Source: Pantoea latae
GTDB lineage: Bacteria > Pseudomonadota > Gammaproteobacteria > Enterobacterales > Enterobacteriaceae
Direction: 5' to 3'
Length of the DNA: 64,000 bases
NCBI RefSeq assembly: GCF_002077695.1
Contig: NZ_MWUE01000013.1
Span: 62,001-126,000, forward strand
Shown here: positions 47,828 through 60,109 of the stretch, one piece after another
Layout: every line of letters begins with the position of its first letter
How positions within the stretch are numbered: the stretch's first letter is position 1
Program-made: the position numbers and the translations under genes
The notes under the pieces: model-generated
Databases searched by the model: none
Seen by the model: the letters and a program-made list of their open reading frames with translations, nothing else
Told to the model about the DNA's origin: nothing

Positions 47828-48331
47828 TCAGACAAGCAGCGTAGACGGTCCAGCGCGAATTGCATGGGTTTTGCTGCGCCAGTTGCTCAGCGAAGTCGCA
47901 GGTGCGAGCGCATCACGCGGCGTTTCCGCCTGTTGCGACGGCTGCGGCAGAGAGCCAGGCGCGGTGAGCAGCGCCTGAAGCGAGTCGATCAGCGCCAGCT
48001 TATGCGCCGCCAGCGGCAGGGCTTCCGCCGTTTCCGCCTGCGGCGTCAGAGTAAAGGAGAGATGGCGGATAACGGTGCGAATGGCGTGCTGATGCCAGTA
48101 ATCGATAGTAAAGCTGGGACGTCGCGCCGTTTCCTGCAGGCGGATCAGCTGGTCGAAGCGCGCGGCGTTGCCGACAAACAGGCTGCTGGAAGAGGATTCG
48201 GAGGAGGCGTTAAGCTCCGCGCTCTGCGCGCAGACAGGCAAGCCAAGGCTGGCCGCCACCATCCCCAACAGGAGATGAGGCCAGAAATAGCGTCTGCCTA
48301 ATTGTCGCCAGCGTAGAAAAATTCCGATCAC
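47828..48331 (-). CDS. secM: secretion monitor SecM with divergent arrest motif
   Basis: SecM is an exported protein whose C-terminal arrest peptide stalls the ribosome unless the chain is pulled by export; stalling raises secA translation. The 167-residue product starts at GTG 48331 after GGAAGAG (VIGIFLRWRQLGRRYFWPHLLLG aligns with the E. coli start), has a signal peptide ending near PVCAQSAE and the conserved DYWHQHAIRTVIRHLSF near residue 65. The C-terminus reads NWRSKTHAIRAGPSTLLV. Against E. coli FxxxxWIxxxxGIRAGP it keeps W155, I162, R163, A164, G165 and P166 but has T, R and A at positions 150, 156 and 161. Whether it stalls is open. Confidence 0.93.
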   Translation of the reverse strand: MIGIFLRWRQLGRRYFWPHLLLGMVAASLGLPVCAQSAELNASSESSSSSLFVGNAARFDQLIRLQETARRPSFTIDYWHQHAIRTVIRHLSFTLTPQAETAEALPLAAHKLALIDSLQALLTAPGSLPQPSQQAETPRDALAPATSLSNWRSKTHAIRAGPSTLLV

Positions 48332-48565
48332 AACTCTTCCATTGCGAATCAACGATCGCGTCGTTGTCAGGGGTTTACCGCTCGTCTTTGAACAGCGGCG
48401 CTCAGCTTTTCAGAGCGCCTGATAGTACCACTAATGTGGGACGACCACATCAGTGTTTAAAGTGGTGCTGGAATAAAACGCGCGTGTTTGTTCAGCGTTT
48501 CAGCAACGTTGCAGAAATGCATGCGAGGCAGCTTGCAGATTTTTAGCGGCGGAAAGAGAGACAAT

Positions 48566-48619
48566 AAAAAACGGCTGGCGCCGCTGACCGGAGAGGGGTG
48601 TCAGCATAACCAGCCGTTT
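48566..48619 (-). terminator. lpxC terminator
   Basis: AAACGGCTGG (48569-48578) pairs with CCAGCCGTTT (48610-48619), with an inner stem GCTGAC / GTCAGC. On the minus strand the stem ends in a T-run, 16 bases after the lpxC stop. Confidence 0.88.
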
Positions 48620-48634
48620 CACGTTCTGGGGTAA

Positions 48635-49552
48635 TTAAGCCAGAACCAGATTCGGTGCCTTGAACGCCAGCGGAAGTTGCGCTTCGTCTTCGAAGGTCGC
48701 CCATTCCCAGGCTTCCTGCTTAGCGAGAACCGCCTGCAGCAGCTTGTTGTTCAGTGCATGGCCTGATTTGAACGCGGTAAACGCGCCGATAATATTGTGG
48801 CCGCACATAAACAGGTCGCCGATCGCGTCGAGCGTTTTGTGACGAACGAATTCATCTTCAAAACGCAGCCCTTCTTCATTCAGCACGCGGAAATCGTCGA
48901 GGCCAATGGCGCAATCCAGACTACCGCCCAGGCACAGGCCTTTGGATTGCAGGTACTCGATTTCCCGCATAAAGCCGAAGGTGCGGGCGCGGCTGATCTG
49001 ACGAACAAAAGAGTCGGCAGAGAAGTTCAGCTGATAGCGCTGCGAGCTGGAGTCGATCGCCGGATGCTTGAAGTCGATGGTGAAGTCGAGAGAGAAACCG
49101 TTGTACGGCTTGATCTCGGCCCACTTGTCGCCATCTTCCACGCGCACAGTCTGTTTCACGCGCACGAACTTCTTGGCGCTGTTCAGCTGTTCGATGCCTG
49201 CATCCATCAGCAGATAGATGAAGGGCGCGGCGCTGCCGTCCATAATCGGGATTTCCGGCGCATCCACTTCAACAATAATGTTGTCGATACCCAGGCCAGC
49301 CAGCGCGGCGTTCAGGTGTTCAACCGTCGAAATACGCACGCCTTCATCATTCACCAGGCAGGTACTCAGCATGGTGTCGCGCACGTATTTTGCATCAGCC
49401 GGGAAATCAACCGGTGGATTCAAGTCAGTGCGACGATAGATGACCCCGGTATTCGCCGGCGCAGGGCGTAATGTCAGCGTGACTTTCTTGCCGGTATGCA
49501 AACCGACGCCAGTCGCCTGAACAATACGTTTTAATGTCCTTTGTTTGATCAT
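48635..49552 (-). CDS. lpxC: UDP-3-O-acyl-N-acetylglucosamine deacetylase LpxC
   Basis: LpxC is the zinc enzyme for the committed step of lipid A synthesis. The 305-residue length is standard. Zinc and catalytic residues lie in [17 protein letters not shown] (His79, with Glu78), and in [40 protein letters not shown] (His238, Asp242, His265). The C-terminal tail ends APNLVLA, the kind of tail used by FtsH to degrade LpxC in E. coli. The start is [24 protein letters not shown] at 49552. It is the last gene after ftsZ, as in E. coli. Confidence 0.97.
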   Translation of the reverse strand: MIKQRTLKRIVQATGVGLHTGKKVTLTLRPAPANTGVIYRRTDLNPPVDFPADAKYVRDTMLSTCLVNDEGVRISTVEHLNAALAGLGIDNIIVEVDAPEIPIMDGSAAPFIYLLMDAGIEQLNSAKKFVRVKQTVRVEDGDKWAEIKPYNGFSLDFTIDFKHPAIDSSSQRYQLNFSADSFVRQISRARTFGFMREIEYLQSKGLCLGGSLDCAIGLDDFRVLNEEGLRFEDEFVRHKTLDAIGDLFMCGHNIIGAFTAFKSGHALNNKLLQAVLAKQEAWEWATFEDEAQLPLAFKAPNLVLA

Positions 49553-49653
49553 CGTATTATCTCGCAATATTACCCATCCGACCGCCAGTATACTTTACCG
49601 GCGGGCGAACACTTTAGCACAAAGAGCGGAGAATCCCAATTCTCAGGTTATTC

Positions 49654-50808
49654 CTAGTCGGCCTGCTTACGCAGAAACGCTGGAATATCAAGGTAATCGG
49701 GCTCTTTGTTTGACTGCGCGCTCTGGTCGTTGACCACTTTCGCTGCCGGTTTCTGCTCCTGCGGCAGCGGCGACATGCCGTGCTGCTGGTAGCGATGATC
49801 CATAACCGGCTGGCTGGCTGGCTTGGTGGTGACCAGGGTGATTTCTGGACGCTTGTCCATGCCGATGCCGGTGGCGACCACGGTCACGCGCAGTTCGTCA
49901 TTCATTTCTGGATCCAGCGAGGTGCCGATAACCACGGTCGCGTTGTCTGAGGCGAAGGCGCGGATAGTGTTACCCACGGTTTCGAACTCATCCAGACGCA
50001 GGTCGAAGCCCGCCGTGATGTTGACCAGCACGCCGCGCGCGCCGGACAGGTCGATATCTTCCAGCAGCGGGCTGGAGATCGCCATTTCGGCCGCTTCTTC
50101 CGCGCGGTCTTCACCGCAGGCGACGCCGGAACCCATCATGGCGTAGCCCATTTCAGACATCACGGTGCGCACGTCGGCGAAGTCGACGTTCATCAGGCCC
50201 GGACGCGTAATCAGTTCGGCGATGCCCTGAACCGCGCCTTTCAGCACGTCGTTGGCCGCGCCGAAGGCGTCGAGCAGAGAGATGCCGCGACCCAACACTT
50301 TCAGCAGCTTGTCGTTCGGGATAGTGATCAGCGAGTCCACGTGCTTCGACAGCTCGGCGATGCCCTGCTCGGCAAAGGCCATGCGCTTCTTGCCTTCGAA
50401 GTTGAACGGCTTGGTCACGACCGCAACGGTCAGAATGCCCAGGTCTTTAGCGACTTCCGCCACTACAGGTGCCGCGCCGGTACCGGTACCGCCGCCCATA
50501 CCTGCAGCGATAAACACCATGTCTGCTCCCTCCAGCGCAGAACGCAGTGCTTCGCGATCTTCTTCTGCAGAGGTCCGACCCACTTCCGGATTTGCCCCTG
50601 CGCCCAGACCTTTGGTGATATTGGTACCGATCTGGATCGTCTGGCCAACCGCTGTTTTACGCAACGCCTGAGCGTCGGTGTTCACAGCGAAGAATTCCAC
50701 ACCTTCGATACGCTCGCGTACCATGTGCTCTACGGCGTTGCCGCCGCCACCGCCGACGCCGATGACTTTAATCACCGCGTCATTGGTTAATTCCATCGGT
50801 TCAAACAT
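49654..50808 (-). CDS. ftsZ: cell division GTPase FtsZ
   Basis: FtsZ polymerises into the division ring. The 384-residue product has the tubulin signature [11 protein letters not shown] near residue 107, the T7 loop [15 protein letters not shown] near 207, and the conserved C-terminal peptide [15 protein letters not shown] that binds FtsA, ZipA and ZapD. It lies 69 bases after ftsA in the minus-strand dcw cluster. Several ftsQAZ promoters are known in E. coli but were not mapped here. Confidence 0.98.
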   Translation of the reverse strand: MFEPMELTNDAVIKVIGVGGGGGNAVEHMVRERIEGVEFFAVNTDAQALRKTAVGQTIQIGTNITKGLGAGANPEVGRTSAEEDREALRSALEGADMVFIAAGMGGGTGTGAAPVVAEVAKDLGILTVAVVTKPFNFEGKKRMAFAEQGIAELSKHVDSLITIPNDKLLKVLGRGISLLDAFGAANDVLKGAVQGIAELITRPGLMNVDFADVRTVMSEMGYAMMGSGVACGEDRAEEAAEMAISSPLLEDIDLSGARGVLVNITAGFDLRLDEFETVGNTIRAFASDNATVVIGTSLDPEMNDELRVTVVATGIGMDKRPEITLVTTKPASQPVMDHRYQQHGMSPLPQEQKPAAKVVNDQSAQSNKEPDYLDIPAFLRKQAD

Positions 50809-50877
50809 GATTTCTCTCCGTTATGTGCCTGTCGCCTGGAGACCATAAACAGTGCCAGCATGGTCTCCTTTCTAAAA

Positions 50878-52134
50878 TCAAAATTCTTTCTTCAACCAGC
50901 TATTGATGCGCTTGAACCAGTTGCCCACCGATGCGCGTTTTTCCGTCTCTGCATCGCCGTTCATATGGGACTCTTTGCCATAGTGCAGCAGTCCCACTGC
51001 GGTTGAGTAATAAGGTTCCTGCGCGTAATCCGTCAATCCTGTGATATTGAGCGGCTGCCCGATGCGCACCTGCGTATGAAAAACGCGCTGCGCGCAGGCG
51101 GCCAGCCCTTCAATCTGCGCCGCGCCCCCGGTCAGCACGATCCCGGCTGCCAGATGGTGCTTAACGCCCTGCTGACGCAGTTGTTCCTGAAGCTGCAGAA
51201 TCTCGTCGTTGACCAGATTCAGTAATTCGGTGTAACGCGGCTCGATCACCTCTGCCAGCGTCTGTCGCTGCAGACTGCGCGGCGGACGCCCGCCGACGCT
51301 CGGCACTTCGACATTTTCGTCTTTGCCGACAATCGAGCCCAGCGCGCAGCCGTGGCGGACCTTAATGGCCTCCGCGTCGGTCGGCGGCGTGCCGAAAGCG
51401 TAGGCGATATCGCTGGTGACCACATTCCCCGCGTAGGGGATCACTTTAGTGTGGCGCAGCGCGCCGCCCGTGTAGACCGCGATATCCATTGTACCGCCAC
51501 CGACGTCGACAACACAGACGCCAAGCTCACGTTCATCTTCCGTCAGCACGGCGAAACTGGACGCCAGGCCGGCAAAAATCAGTTGGTCAACTTTCAGACC
51601 GCAACGTTCAACGGCTTTGACGATATTTTTCGCCATATCGTTGTGACATGTGATCAGGTGCACTTTTGCCTGCATGCGCACGCCGGAAAGTCCGACCGGA
51701 TTTTTGATGCCTTCCTGATAATCGATAGCGTATTCCTGAGGAATAACATGCAGGATGCGGTGCTCGTCACGCACGCGCACTGATTTCGCAGTGTGTACGA
51801 CGTTTTCCACATCATCCTGAGTCACCTCCTCTTCGGAAATCGGAACCATCCCGATTTCGTTCTGACAGCTGATATGTTTGCCCGATAAGGCAAGATAGAC
51901 GGAGGAGATCTGGCAATCCGCCATCAGCTCGGCCTGGTCGATGGCGCGCTGCACGCACTTCACCACCGACTCCAGATCGTTTACGCCGCCTTTATCCATA
52001 CCACGAGACGGGCAGCTGCCCACCCCGATAATGTTGACCATACCATCGGGCAGAATTTCCCCAACCAGGGCGGCAACCTTCGCGGTGCCAATTTCGAGTC
52101 CAACTACCAGTTTTCTGTCCGTTGCCTTGATCAT
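50878..52134 (-). CDS. ftsA: cell division protein FtsA
   Basis: FtsA is an actin-like ATPase that ties FtsZ to the membrane through a C-terminal amphipathic helix; here the tail is [15 protein letters not shown]. The 418-residue product has [19 protein letters not shown] near residue 8, [17 protein letters not shown] near 207 and [13 protein letters not shown] near 336. The start overlaps the ftsQ stop by four bases (ATGA). Confidence 0.97.
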   Translation of the reverse strand: MIKATDRKLVVGLEIGTAKVAALVGEILPDGMVNIIGVGSCPSRGMDKGGVNDLESVVKCVQRAIDQAELMADCQISSVYLALSGKHISCQNEIGMVPISEEEVTQDDVENVVHTAKSVRVRDEHRILHVIPQEYAIDYQEGIKNPVGLSGVRMQAKVHLITCHNDMAKNIVKAVERCGLKVDQLIFAGLASSFAVLTEDERELGVCVVDVGGGTMDIAVYTGGALRHTKVIPYAGNVVTSDIAYAFGTPPTDAEAIKVRHGCALGSIVGKDENVEVPSVGGRPPRSLQRQTLAEVIEPRYTELLNLVNDEILQLQEQLRQQGVKHHLAAGIVLTGGAAQIEGLAACAQRVFHTQVRIGQPLNITGLTDYAQEPYYSTAVGLLHYGKESHMNGDAETEKRASVGNWFKRINSWLKKEF

Positions 52135-52967
52135 TGTTTAGCCTGTGCCTGGTTCTGTTGCTGATTACTGTCCTGGAGCTCCACCGGCTCCGGCGTCCAG
52201 CCCACGGCTGCGCCCGAGTCGTACCGCAAATCGACGTAGCTGATACGTTTGTGCTCGTTCTGCCCCTGCTGCTGCAACGCCGGATAGAGCTCAATAAATC
52301 GGTTAAGACGTTTCATCGGCTCGCCGCGCCCCAGTTCGATGCGCACATCGTCGCTGGTGACCAGCTGCCATGACCGCCGCGCCGTCATCGACGCTACCTT
52401 CAGGGTAAACTTGTTGGCTTTCAGCACGTCGCTCATGCTGTGGTAACCCGCCAACACCTCTTTCTCGCTGCCTTCTGGTCCATAGAGCATCGGCATCGCC
52501 GCTTTGCCGACATGGCTGGCCGGCACGCTGAAGGAGACGCCGTCCGCGTCCACCATATGGAGATCGTTCCAGCGCGCCACCGGCACATACTCCACCAGAT
52601 GGATCTTCAGCTCGTCGGGCCACTGCTTGCGCACGCTGACCTGTTTAATCCACGGCAGCCGTTCGATCTGCTGCTGGATAATGTCGACATCCTGCGACAT
52701 AAAGGTGCCCGGCGCGCCCAGCGACAGAATCGCCTGGCGAATATCATCGTGCGTGGTGTAGTGGGTTTCGCCCGTCACCACCAGCCGGGAAAGCGGCAGG
52801 CGCGACGCGTCGTTCATCCACTTCAGCACCACCAGCCCGCCGAAAATCATAATGCCAATGACCATCAGCAAAAAAACGATGCCGAAAAGTCTGGCCCCGT
52901 TGCTGCGCCCCGAGCGCGTGCGCTCCTGGGGTTCGCGGTTCCGTGCGTTCAGTGCCGCCTGTGACAT
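52131..52967 (-). CDS. ftsQ: cell division protein FtsQ
   Basis: FtsQ is a bitopic membrane protein of the FtsQLB complex. The 278-residue product has an N-terminal cytoplasmic stretch, one membrane helix ([22 protein letters not shown], about 25-47), a POTRA domain ([24 protein letters not shown] near 57) and the periplasmic beta domain. It follows ddlB with one base between and overlaps ftsA. Confidence 0.96.
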   Translation of the reverse strand: MSQAALNARNREPQERTRSGRSNGARLFGIVFLLMVIGIMIFGGLVVLKWMNDASRLPLSRLVVTGETHYTTHDDIRQAILSLGAPGTFMSQDVDIIQQQIERLPWIKQVSVRKQWPDELKIHLVEYVPVARWNDLHMVDADGVSFSVPASHVGKAAMPMLYGPEGSEKEVLAGYHSMSDVLKANKFTLKVASMTARRSWQLVTSDDVRIELGRGEPMKRLNRFIELYPALQQQGQNEHKRISYVDLRYDSGAAVGWTPEPVELQDSNQQQNQAQAKQ

Positions 52968-52968
52968 A

Positions 52969-53889
52969 TCAGTCGGCCAGCTCCAGAATACGCGCCACCA
53001 GCTGGGAGAAGCGCATTCCCGCTTCCTTTGCCGCCATCGGCACCAGGCTGTGGCTGGTCATGCCCGGCGAGGTGTTCACCTCCAGCAGCTGGAAGTTGCC
53101 CTCGCCGTCGGTCATCACGTCGACGCGACCCCATCCGCTGCAGCCCAGCGCACGCCATGCATCCCAGACCAGACTCTGCAATTCCGCTTCTCGTTCCGCG
53201 CTCAATCCTGCAGGGCAGAAGTATTGAGTATCGTCAGAAATGTATTTTGCTTCATAGTCATAAAACTCGCTGGCGGTCTGAATGCGTATTGCAGGCAGAA
53301 TTTGATCGCCCACAATGCCCACCGTGTACTCCGCGCCGCTAAGAAACGCCTCGATCAGCACGTCGTCGTCATGACGGAAGGCTTCGTCCAGCGCGGCCGG
53401 CAATGCCTCTGCCGCGTTGACGCGGCTGATGCCGACGCTGGAGCCTTCGCAGCTCGGCTTGACGAACAGCGGCAGGCCGAGCGCGGCAATGGCGTCGCGC
53501 GTTTCCGCCGTCAGGCCCGCCTGATACTGCTGACGCGTCAGCCAGACAAAGCGTCCTGACGGCAGGCCGCGACCCTGCCACAGCAGTTTGGTGCGCAGCT
53601 TGTCCATGGTGATGGCCGACGCCATCACGCCGCTGCCGGTATAGGGCAGCTGTAAGAATTCCAGCACCGCCTGCAGCGTGCCATCTTCGCCGCCGCGCCC
53701 GTGCAGCGCGATGAAGGCGGCGTCGAAGCCCTGCTCTTTCAGCGTCAGCACCGACACGTCGCGCGTATCAATCGGGTGCGCGTTAACTCCGGCTTCACGC
53801 AGTCCGGCCAGCACTGCGCTGCCGGACATCAGCGAAACATCGCGCTCCGCCGAGGTGCCGCCCATCAGGACGGCGACTTTATTAGCCAT
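52969..53889 (-). CDS. ddlB: D-alanine--D-alanine ligase DdlB
   Basis: DdlB joins two D-alanines with ATP for the wall pentapeptide. The 306-residue ATP-grasp protein has [15 protein letters not shown] near residue 9, [17 protein letters not shown] near 62, [14 protein letters not shown] near 142 and the metal-binding [17 protein letters not shown] near 267. Its start overlaps the murC stop by 8 bases. Position in the dcw cluster makes it ddlB rather than ddlA. Confidence 0.97.
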   Translation of the reverse strand: MANKVAVLMGGTSAERDVSLMSGSAVLAGLREAGVNAHPIDTRDVSVLTLKEQGFDAAFIALHGRGGEDGTLQAVLEFLQLPYTGSGVMASAITMDKLRTKLLWQGRGLPSGRFVWLTRQQYQAGLTAETRDAIAALGLPLFVKPSCEGSSVGISRVNAAEALPAALDEAFRHDDDVLIEAFLSGAEYTVGIVGDQILPAIRIQTASEFYDYEAKYISDDTQYFCPAGLSAEREAELQSLVWDAWRALGCSGWGRVDVMTDGEGNFQLLEVNTSPGMTSHSLVPMAAKEAGMRFSQLVARILELAD

Positions 53890-55357
53890 GACGATCCTCC
53901 GCTTTACGCTCGGGCTGCAGTTTGCACTCCGCCAGCTTGCGCGCCACTTTGCCGACGTTGCCCGCGCCCTGCACCAGAATCAGGTCGTTGCCCGACAGCA
54001 GCGGCGCCAGCATTTCCGGCAGCGCGTCATGCTCCGGCACCAGCACCGGATCGACCTTGCCGCGGCCGCGAATAGAGCGGCACAAGGCGCGGCTGTCCGC
54101 GCCGGGGATCGCCGTTTCGCCCGCCGAGTAGACATCCAGCATCAGCAAGACGTCGACCTGCGACAGCACGTTGGCGAAGTCGTCGAACAGATCGCGCGTG
54201 CGCGTGTAGCGGTGCGGCTGAAACACCATTACCAGTTTTTTATCCGGCCAGCCGGCGCGCGCCGCCTCGATGGTGGCGTCGACCTCGGTCGGATGATGGC
54301 CGTAATCGTCCACCAGCATCGCCGTGCCCGGATTGCCGTTGACCGGCTCGGTCGGGTATTCGCCCAGCAGGTCAAAGCGGCGTCCGGTGCCCTGGAAGCT
54401 CTCCAGCGCGGCGAGGATGGCGTTGTCGTCAATGCCCTCTTCGCTCGCCACCGCCACCGCCGCCGCGGCGTTAAGCGCGTTATGGCGGCCCGGCGCGTTC
54501 AGCGTCACCTGCAGGCGTGGCCTGTCGTGACGCACCAGCGTAAAGTGCCCCTGCGCGCCGCGCTGCTCGTAGTGCTCGATGCGCACGTCGGCGTCGTCGC
54601 TGAAGCCGTAGGTGGTGATGTGACGGCCCACGCGTGGGATTAGATCGCGGATCACCACGTCGTCGATGCACATCACCGCACGACCGTAAAACGGCAGGTT
54701 GTGCAGAAAATTGATAAAGGTCTGTTTCAGGTTCTCGAAGTCGCCCTGGTAGGTGTCCATATGGTCAGCTTCGATATTGGTCACCACCGCCACCATCGGC
54801 TGCAGATGCAGGAAAGAGGCGTCGCTCTCGTCCGCTTCGGCAATCAGGTAGCGGCTGCTGCCGAGACGCGCGTGCGTGCCCGCCGCCTTCACCAGCCCGC
54901 CGTTGACGAAGGTAGGATCGAGCCCGCCTTCGGCATAGATGCTCGACACCATCGCGGTGGTGGTGGTTTTGCCGTGCGTGCCGGCAATGGCGATGCCGTG
55001 ACGAAAACGCATCAGCTCCGCCAGCATTTCGGCGCGACGGATCACGGGAATACGTTGTTCGCGCGCCGCGACCAGTTCCGGGTTGTCCTGCGCTACCGCG
55101 CTGGAGACCACCACCACGCTGGCGTCGGTGACGTTTTCCGGGCGATGGTTGAAATAGATGGTGGCGCCCAGCGCCGCCAGATGCTGCGTTACCGCGTTCG
55201 GCGCCAGATCGGAGCCGCTGATGTGGTAACCCTCATTCGCCAACACTTCGGCAATACCGCCCATGCCGGCACCGCCGATGCCGACAAAGTGAATGTGCCG
55301 GACGCGACGCATCTCGGGCACAATGGAGCGCAGTTTTGCCAGTTGTTGTGTATTCAT
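53882..55357 (-). CDS. murC: UDP-N-acetylmuramate--L-alanine ligase MurC
   Basis: MurC adds the first residue, L-alanine, to UDP-MurNAc. The 491-residue Mur ligase has the nucleotide motif [17 protein letters not shown] near residue 24, the P-loop [12 protein letters not shown] near 125, the [24 protein letters not shown] segment near 175 and [10 protein letters not shown] near 325. The gap to the upstream murG is 69 bases, one of the few real spacers in the cluster. Confidence 0.97.
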   Translation of the reverse strand: MNTQQLAKLRSIVPEMRRVRHIHFVGIGGAGMGGIAEVLANEGYHISGSDLAPNAVTQHLAALGATIYFNHRPENVTDASVVVVSSAVAQDNPELVAAREQRIPVIRRAEMLAELMRFRHGIAIAGTHGKTTTTAMVSSIYAEGGLDPTFVNGGLVKAAGTHARLGSSRYLIAEADESDASFLHLQPMVAVVTNIEADHMDTYQGDFENLKQTFINFLHNLPFYGRAVMCIDDVVIRDLIPRVGRHITTYGFSDDADVRIEHYEQRGAQGHFTLVRHDRPRLQVTLNAPGRHNALNAAAAVAVASEEGIDDNAILAALESFQGTGRRFDLLGEYPTEPVNGNPGTAMLVDDYGHHPTEVDATIEAARAGWPDKKLVMVFQPHRYTRTRDLFDDFANVLSQVDVLLMLDVYSAGETAIPGADSRALCRSIRGRGKVDPVLVPEHDALPEMLAPLLSGNDLILVQGAGNVGKVARKLAECKLQPERKAEDRHG

Positions 55358-55426
55358 CGTTCTCAGTTACCTGTCATCTTAATGCGTGCCCTTTGCGGCA
55401 CCGGTCAGCCATGCTGACCCGATTAT

Positions 55427-56485
55427 TCATTTCGCGGCGCGCGCCACTTCCCGCGCGACCCGTTCGGTCGCATCGGGGATCGCCACCTGGCGGGCTTTTT
55501 CCGCCATGCTCAACAGCGTGGGGCGATCCCAGCGGCGCAGCGTCTCCGCCACGGCATCCGCGGTAAACTGCGGTTGCTCAAAAATTTTGGCTGCGCCCGC
55601 TTTCTCCAGCGGCAGCGCATTCCAGTACTGCTGACGATCTTTATGCTGAAAAGGCACGAAAATCGCCGGCAGGCCGGCGGCGGCGATTTCGCTGACGGTC
55701 AGCGCGCCGGAGCGGCAAACCACCACGTCCGCCCAGGCGTAGGCGGCGGCCATATCATCGATAAACTCCGTGACCTTGTGCTGCGTCTGCCCGCGCTGCT
55801 GATACGCCCCGAGCACCTCCTGCAGCGCGCCTTTGCCGGTCTGATGCCACAGCGTGATGCTGTCGCCCAGCGCGGCCGCCACCTGCGGCAGCGTCTGGTT
55901 CAGCACGCGCGCGCCCTGGCTGCCGCCGACCACCAGCACGCGGATCGGACCGCTGCGGTTGGTCAGACGCGCCTCCGGCAGCGGCAGCGCCAGCACGTCG
56001 GTGCGCACCGGATTCCCCACCACGTCCGCATGGGGAAAGGCGCCGGGAAACGCCTGCATCACCTTGCTGGCGATCTTTGCCAGCCACTTGTTGGTCAGGC
56101 CGGCGATGCCATTCTGCTCGTGCAGCACCACCGGGATGCCGCAGCTCCAGGCTGCCAGGCCGCCGGGACCGGACACGTAGCCGCCCATGCCCAGCACCAC
56201 GTCCGGCTGCCAGGCGCGCATAATGGCGCGCGCCTGCCGCCAGGCGTTGAAAATACGCATCGGCGCCAGCAGCAGCGCCTTAATGCCTTTGCCGCGCAGC
56301 CCGCTGATGCGGATAAAGTCAATCTCAATGCCGTGCTTCGGCACCAGATCCGCTTCCATTCTGTCGGCCGTGCCGAGCCAGCGAACCTGCCACCCCTGCT
56401 CCATCAGATGATGGGCGACGGCCAGACCGGGGAAAACATGCCCGCCGGTCCCGCCCGCCATCACCATCAAACGCTTCCCACTCAT
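55427..56485 (-). CDS. murG: lipid II synthase MurG
   Basis: MurG adds GlcNAc from UDP-GlcNAc to lipid I at the inner face of the membrane, forming lipid II. The 352-residue GT-B glycosyltransferase has [21 protein letters not shown] near residue 7, the [16 protein letters not shown] loop near 98, [14 protein letters not shown] near 123 and [16 protein letters not shown] near 187. The start overlaps ftsW by four bases. Confidence 0.97.
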   Translation of the reverse strand: MSGKRLMVMAGGTGGHVFPGLAVAHHLMEQGWQVRWLGTADRMEADLVPKHGIEIDFIRISGLRGKGIKALLLAPMRIFNAWRQARAIMRAWQPDVVLGMGGYVSGPGGLAAWSCGIPVVLHEQNGIAGLTNKWLAKIASKVMQAFPGAFPHADVVGNPVRTDVLALPLPEARLTNRSGPIRVLVVGGSQGARVLNQTLPQVAAALGDSITLWHQTGKGALQEVLGAYQQRGQTQHKVTEFIDDMAAAYAWADVVVCRSGALTVSEIAAAGLPAIFVPFQHKDRQQYWNALPLEKAGAAKIFEQPQFTADAVAETLRRWDRPTLLSMAEKARQVAIPDATERVAREVARAAK

Positions 56486-57708
56486 CGGGCACCTCGGGTA
56501 AACGCCTGCGCTTTGGTCAGGCGCGTTTCATAATCAATACGCAGCAAAAACACGATGGCGGTCGACATAATCAGCAAACTGGAGCCGCCGTAGCTGATCA
56601 GCGGCAGCGTCAGGCCTTTGGTCGGCAGCATACCCGCCGCCGCGCCGACGTTGACCAGCGCCTGAAAGCTGAACCATACGCCGATAGAGCAGGCGAGAAA
56701 GCCAGAAAAGCGCTGGTCGATCTCCAGTGCGCGGCGACCAATCGACATCGCACGAAAAGCCACGAAGAATACCATCAACAAGGCCAAAACCACACCGATA
56801 TAACCCAGTTCCTCACCGATGATGGAGAAGATAAAGTCGGTGTGCGCTTCCGGCAGATACTCCAGTTTTTGCACCGAGTTGCCGAGCCCCTGCCCCCAGA
56901 ATTCGCCGCGGCCGAAGGCCATCAGCGACTGGGTCAGCTGGTAACCGCTGCCGAAGGGATCTTCCCAGGGATTCCAGAACGAGGTGACGCGACGCATACG
57001 GTAGGGTTCGGCGATAATCAGCAGCACCACGGCGAAGATGCCGGAGCCGATGATCGCCAGGAACTGCCACAGCTTTGCGCCCGCCAGGAAGAGCATCGCC
57101 AGGGTAGTGACGAACAGCACCACCACGGTGCCGAGGTCAGGCTGCGCCAGCAGCAGCACCGCCAGCACCACCATCACACCCATCGGTTTGCAGAAGCCCC
57201 AGAAGTTGTTGCGCACCTCTTCCACCTTTCGCACCAGATAGCTGGCGAGATAGCAGAAGAGCGACAGCTTCGACAATTCCGCCGGCTGAATACGCAGCGG
57301 GCCGAGGGCGATCCAGCGCGAGGCGCCGTTAACCGAACTGCCGACCACCAGCACGATAAGCAGCATCACCACCGTGGCCAGCAGCATTGCGTTGCTGTAG
57401 CGCTGCCAGAAATCCATCGGCACGCGCAGCGTGACCAGCGCGATGCCAAGCCCCAGCACGATATAAAAGGCGTCGCGCTTGGCAAAGTAGAAGGGATCGT
57501 CGTTGAGACGCTGGCCGACCGGCATCGAGGCCGAGGTCACCATCACGAAGCCGACTATCGCCAGGCCAAAGGTGAGCCACAGCAGCGTGCGGTCATAGAG
57601 CACCAGCGCAGAGTCGTCGCTTTCGCGCGCGCCCATCACCCAGTCCTTCAGGCGCGTGGCGATAAAGGTGAAGAGTCCAACAATCAGTCCGCCGCCAGGA
57701 ATACGCAT
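56482..57708 (-). CDS. ftsW: septal peptidoglycan polymerase FtsW
   Basis: FtsW is the SEDS-family glycosyltransferase that works with FtsI at the septum. The 408-residue protein has about ten membrane helices, the conserved periplasmic loop [31 protein letters not shown] near residue 270 with the catalytic aspartate region of SEDS proteins, and [18 protein letters not shown] near 365. The N-terminal cytoplasmic tail differs from E. coli in length and sequence. It touches murD by one base and overlaps murG by four. Confidence 0.96.
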   Translation of the reverse strand: MRIPGGGLIVGLFTFIATRLKDWVMGARESDDSALVLYDRTLLWLTFGLAIVGFVMVTSASMPVGQRLNDDPFYFAKRDAFYIVLGLGIALVTLRVPMDFWQRYSNAMLLATVVMLLIVLVVGSSVNGASRWIALGPLRIQPAELSKLSLFCYLASYLVRKVEEVRNNFWGFCKPMGVMVVLAVLLLAQPDLGTVVVLFVTTLAMLFLAGAKLWQFLAIIGSGIFAVVLLIIAEPYRMRRVTSFWNPWEDPFGSGYQLTQSLMAFGRGEFWGQGLGNSVQKLEYLPEAHTDFIFSIIGEELGYIGVVLALLMVFFVAFRAMSIGRRALEIDQRFSGFLACSIGVWFSFQALVNVGAAAGMLPTKGLTLPLISYGGSSLLIMSTAIVFLLRIDYETRLTKAQAFTRGAR

Positions 57709-59024
57709 CAGCCTAACTCCTTCGCCAGCTGCGCGAAGCGGTCGCCGCGCTGTTCAAAATTGCGAAACTGATCGAGGCTGGCGCAGGCGGGTGACAGCAG
57801 CACCATATCACCAGGCTGAACCTGCGGTGCGATAAGCGCCATCGCCTGATCCATCGTCTCGGTGCGCACGGCGTTGTCGGGGCGCAGCGCCGCCAGCGCG
57901 TCGCCGTCACGGCCGAAGCAGTAGAGGCGAACCTTCTCGTCCTGCACGTAGCGCGCCAGCGGAGTGAAATCCGCGGATTTGCCGTCGCCGCCCAGCAGCA
58001 GCCAGAGTCGGCCGTTCACCTGCAGACCGTTCAGGGCCGCTTCGGTGCTGCCGACGTTGGTGGCTTTAGAGTCGTTGATCCAGCGTACGCCGTTGGCCTC
58101 GTGCGCCAGCTGGAAACGGTGCGCCAGTCCGGTAAAGCTGGTCAGCGCCGCCAGGCTGGAGGCGCGCGGCAGCCCGACGGCGTCCGCCAGCGCCAGCGCC
58201 GCCAGCGCGTTGGTGTAGTTGTGCTGGCCCACCAGCTTCATCTCATCGGTGTTCAGCACCTTCTCACCCTTCACGCGCAGCCAGGTCGCGCCCTGCTGGC
58301 GGTTGAGGTGGTAGTCGCCGAAATCGACGCCGAAGCTGACGCAGCGCGCGTCGGCGCCGCGCACCGGCATGGTCATCCCATCGTCGGCGTTCACCACGCA
58401 GACGCGCGCGTTTTCATAGATGCGCAGCTTCGCGGCGCGATACTGCTGCATGCCGAGCGGATAGCGATCCATATGATCTTCGGTGACGTTGAGAATGGTC
58501 GCCGCCGCCGCTTTCAGGCTAAAGGTGGTTTCCAGCTGGAAGCTGGAGAGCTCCAGCACGTAAAGCTGGGCGGGCGACTTCAGCAGCGACAGCGCCGGCA
58601 AACCGATATTGCCGCCGACGCCCACCTGCCAGCCAGCGGCGCGCGCCATTTCGCCCACTAACGTGGTGACCGTGCTTTTACCGTTGGATCCGGTGATCGC
58701 CACGATCGGCGCCTGCGCCTCGCGGCAGAACAGTTCGATGTCGCCGACGATCTCCACGCCTGCGTCCGCCGCCTCGCTGAGCGCGGGATGCGCCAGCGCC
58801 ATGCCCGGGCTGGCGACGATCAGATCCGCCGCCAGCAGCCAGTCGCTGTTCAGCCCGCCAGTGTAGCGCTCAACCTGCGCAGGCAGTTTGTCGAGCCCCG
58901 GCGGCGACACACGGGTATCCATCACGCGCGGCGTCACGCCTTGCGCTAAAAAGAAATCAACACAGGAGAGACCGGTCAGGCCCAGCCCGATAATGACCAC
59001 TTTTCTGCCCCGATAGTCAGCCAT
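57708..59024 (-). CDS. murD: UDP-N-acetylmuramoyl-L-alanine--D-glutamate ligase MurD
   Basis: MurD adds D-glutamate to UDP-MurNAc-L-Ala. The 438-residue ligase has [18 protein letters not shown] near residue 9, the P-loop [17 protein letters not shown] near 110, the [17 protein letters not shown] segment near 180 and [16 protein letters not shown] near 315. It lies 2 bases after mraY. Confidence 0.97.
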   Translation of the reverse strand: MADYRGRKVVIIGLGLTGLSCVDFFLAQGVTPRVMDTRVSPPGLDKLPAQVERYTGGLNSDWLLAADLIVASPGMALAHPALSEAADAGVEIVGDIELFCREAQAPIVAITGSNGKSTVTTLVGEMARAAGWQVGVGGNIGLPALSLLKSPAQLYVLELSSFQLETTFSLKAAAATILNVTEDHMDRYPLGMQQYRAAKLRIYENARVCVVNADDGMTMPVRGADARCVSFGVDFGDYHLNRQQGATWLRVKGEKVLNTDEMKLVGQHNYTNALAALALADAVGLPRASSLAALTSFTGLAHRFQLAHEANGVRWINDSKATNVGSTEAALNGLQVNGRLWLLLGGDGKSADFTPLARYVQDEKVRLYCFGRDGDALAALRPDNAVRTETMDQAMALIAPQVQPGDMVLLSPACASLDQFRNFEQRGDRFAQLAKELG

Positions 59025-59026
59025 AA

Positions 59027-60109
59027 TTAGCGCACCTTCAGCGTTGCCAGGCCAATCAGCACCAGCATCAGCGAAATAATCCAGAAGCGCACAATGACGC
59101 GCGGCTCCGGCCAGCCTTTCAGTTCATAGTGATGATGGATCGGCGCCATGCGGAAAATACGCTGACCGCGCAGCTTGAACGATCCCACCTGCAGGATCAC
59201 CGACAGCGTCTCAACGACAAAAACGCCGCCCATGATCACCAGCAGGAACTCCTGACGCAGCAGCACGGCCAGCGTGCCGAGCGCGCCGCCCAGCGCCAGC
59301 GATCCGACGTCGCCCATAAAGACCTGCGCCGGATAGGTGTTGAACCACAGGAAGCCGAGCCCTGCCCCGACGATGGCGGTGCAGACGATCACCAGCTCGC
59401 CCGCGTGGCGCAGATAGGGAATATGCAGGTATTCAGCGAACTTCACGTTGCCGGTCGCCCAGGCGACCAGCGCGAAGCCTGCCGCGACAAACACGGTCGG
59501 CATAATCGCCAGGCCGTCAAGACCGTCAGTCAGGTTGACCGCGTTGCCGGTGCCGACAATCACGAAGTAGGCCAGTACCACGTAAAACAGCCCCAGCTGC
59601 GGCATGATGTCTTTAAAGAAGGGCACCACCAGCTGCGTGGCGGGCGTGCCGTTGCCGGCGGCGTAGAGCGCGAACGCCACGCCGAGCGAGATCACCGACA
59701 TCCAGAAATATTTCCAGCGCGCGATCAGCCCTTTGGTGTCTTTGCGCACCACTTTGCGGTAGTCGTCGACAAAGCCGATTACGCCAAAGCCCACCAGCAC
59801 CACCAGCACGCACCAGACATAGGGGTTAGAAGGATAGGCCCACATCAGCACCGACACGGTGATAGAGGTGAGGATCATAATGCCGCCCATGGTCGGCGTG
59901 CCGCGCTTGCTGAAGTGCGACTCCGGGCCGTCGTTGCGCACCACCTGGCCGATCTGCAGCTTCTGCAGCCAGGCGATCAGGCGCGGCCCCATCCATAAAG
60001 AGATAAATAACGCGGTCAGCAGGCTGACAATGGCGCGAAACGTCAAATACGAAAAGACGTTGAAGCCGGAATAAAAAGCGACCAGATGTTCGGCCAGCCA
60101 GACTAACAT
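59027..60109 (-). CDS. mraY: phospho-MurNAc-pentapeptide translocase MraY
   Basis: MraY transfers phospho-MurNAc-pentapeptide to undecaprenyl phosphate, forming lipid I. The 360-residue protein has ten membrane helices, the aspartates [10 protein letters not shown] near residue 112, the [11 protein letters not shown] segment near 190 and the histidine-rich loop [17 protein letters not shown] near 320. Its start overlaps the murF stop by 7 bases. Confidence 0.97.
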   Translation of the reverse strand: MLVWLAEHLVAFYSGFNVFSYLTFRAIVSLLTALFISLWMGPRLIAWLQKLQIGQVVRNDGPESHFSKRGTPTMGGIMILTSITVSVLMWAYPSNPYVWCVLVVLVGFGVIGFVDDYRKVVRKDTKGLIARWKYFWMSVISLGVAFALYAAGNGTPATQLVVPFFKDIMPQLGLFYVVLAYFVIVGTGNAVNLTDGLDGLAIMPTVFVAAGFALVAWATGNVKFAEYLHIPYLRHAGELVIVCTAIVGAGLGFLWFNTYPAQVFMGDVGSLALGGALGTLAVLLRQEFLLVIMGGVFVVETLSVILQVGSFKLRGQRIFRMAPIHHHYELKGWPEPRVIVRFWIISLMLVLIGLATLKVR

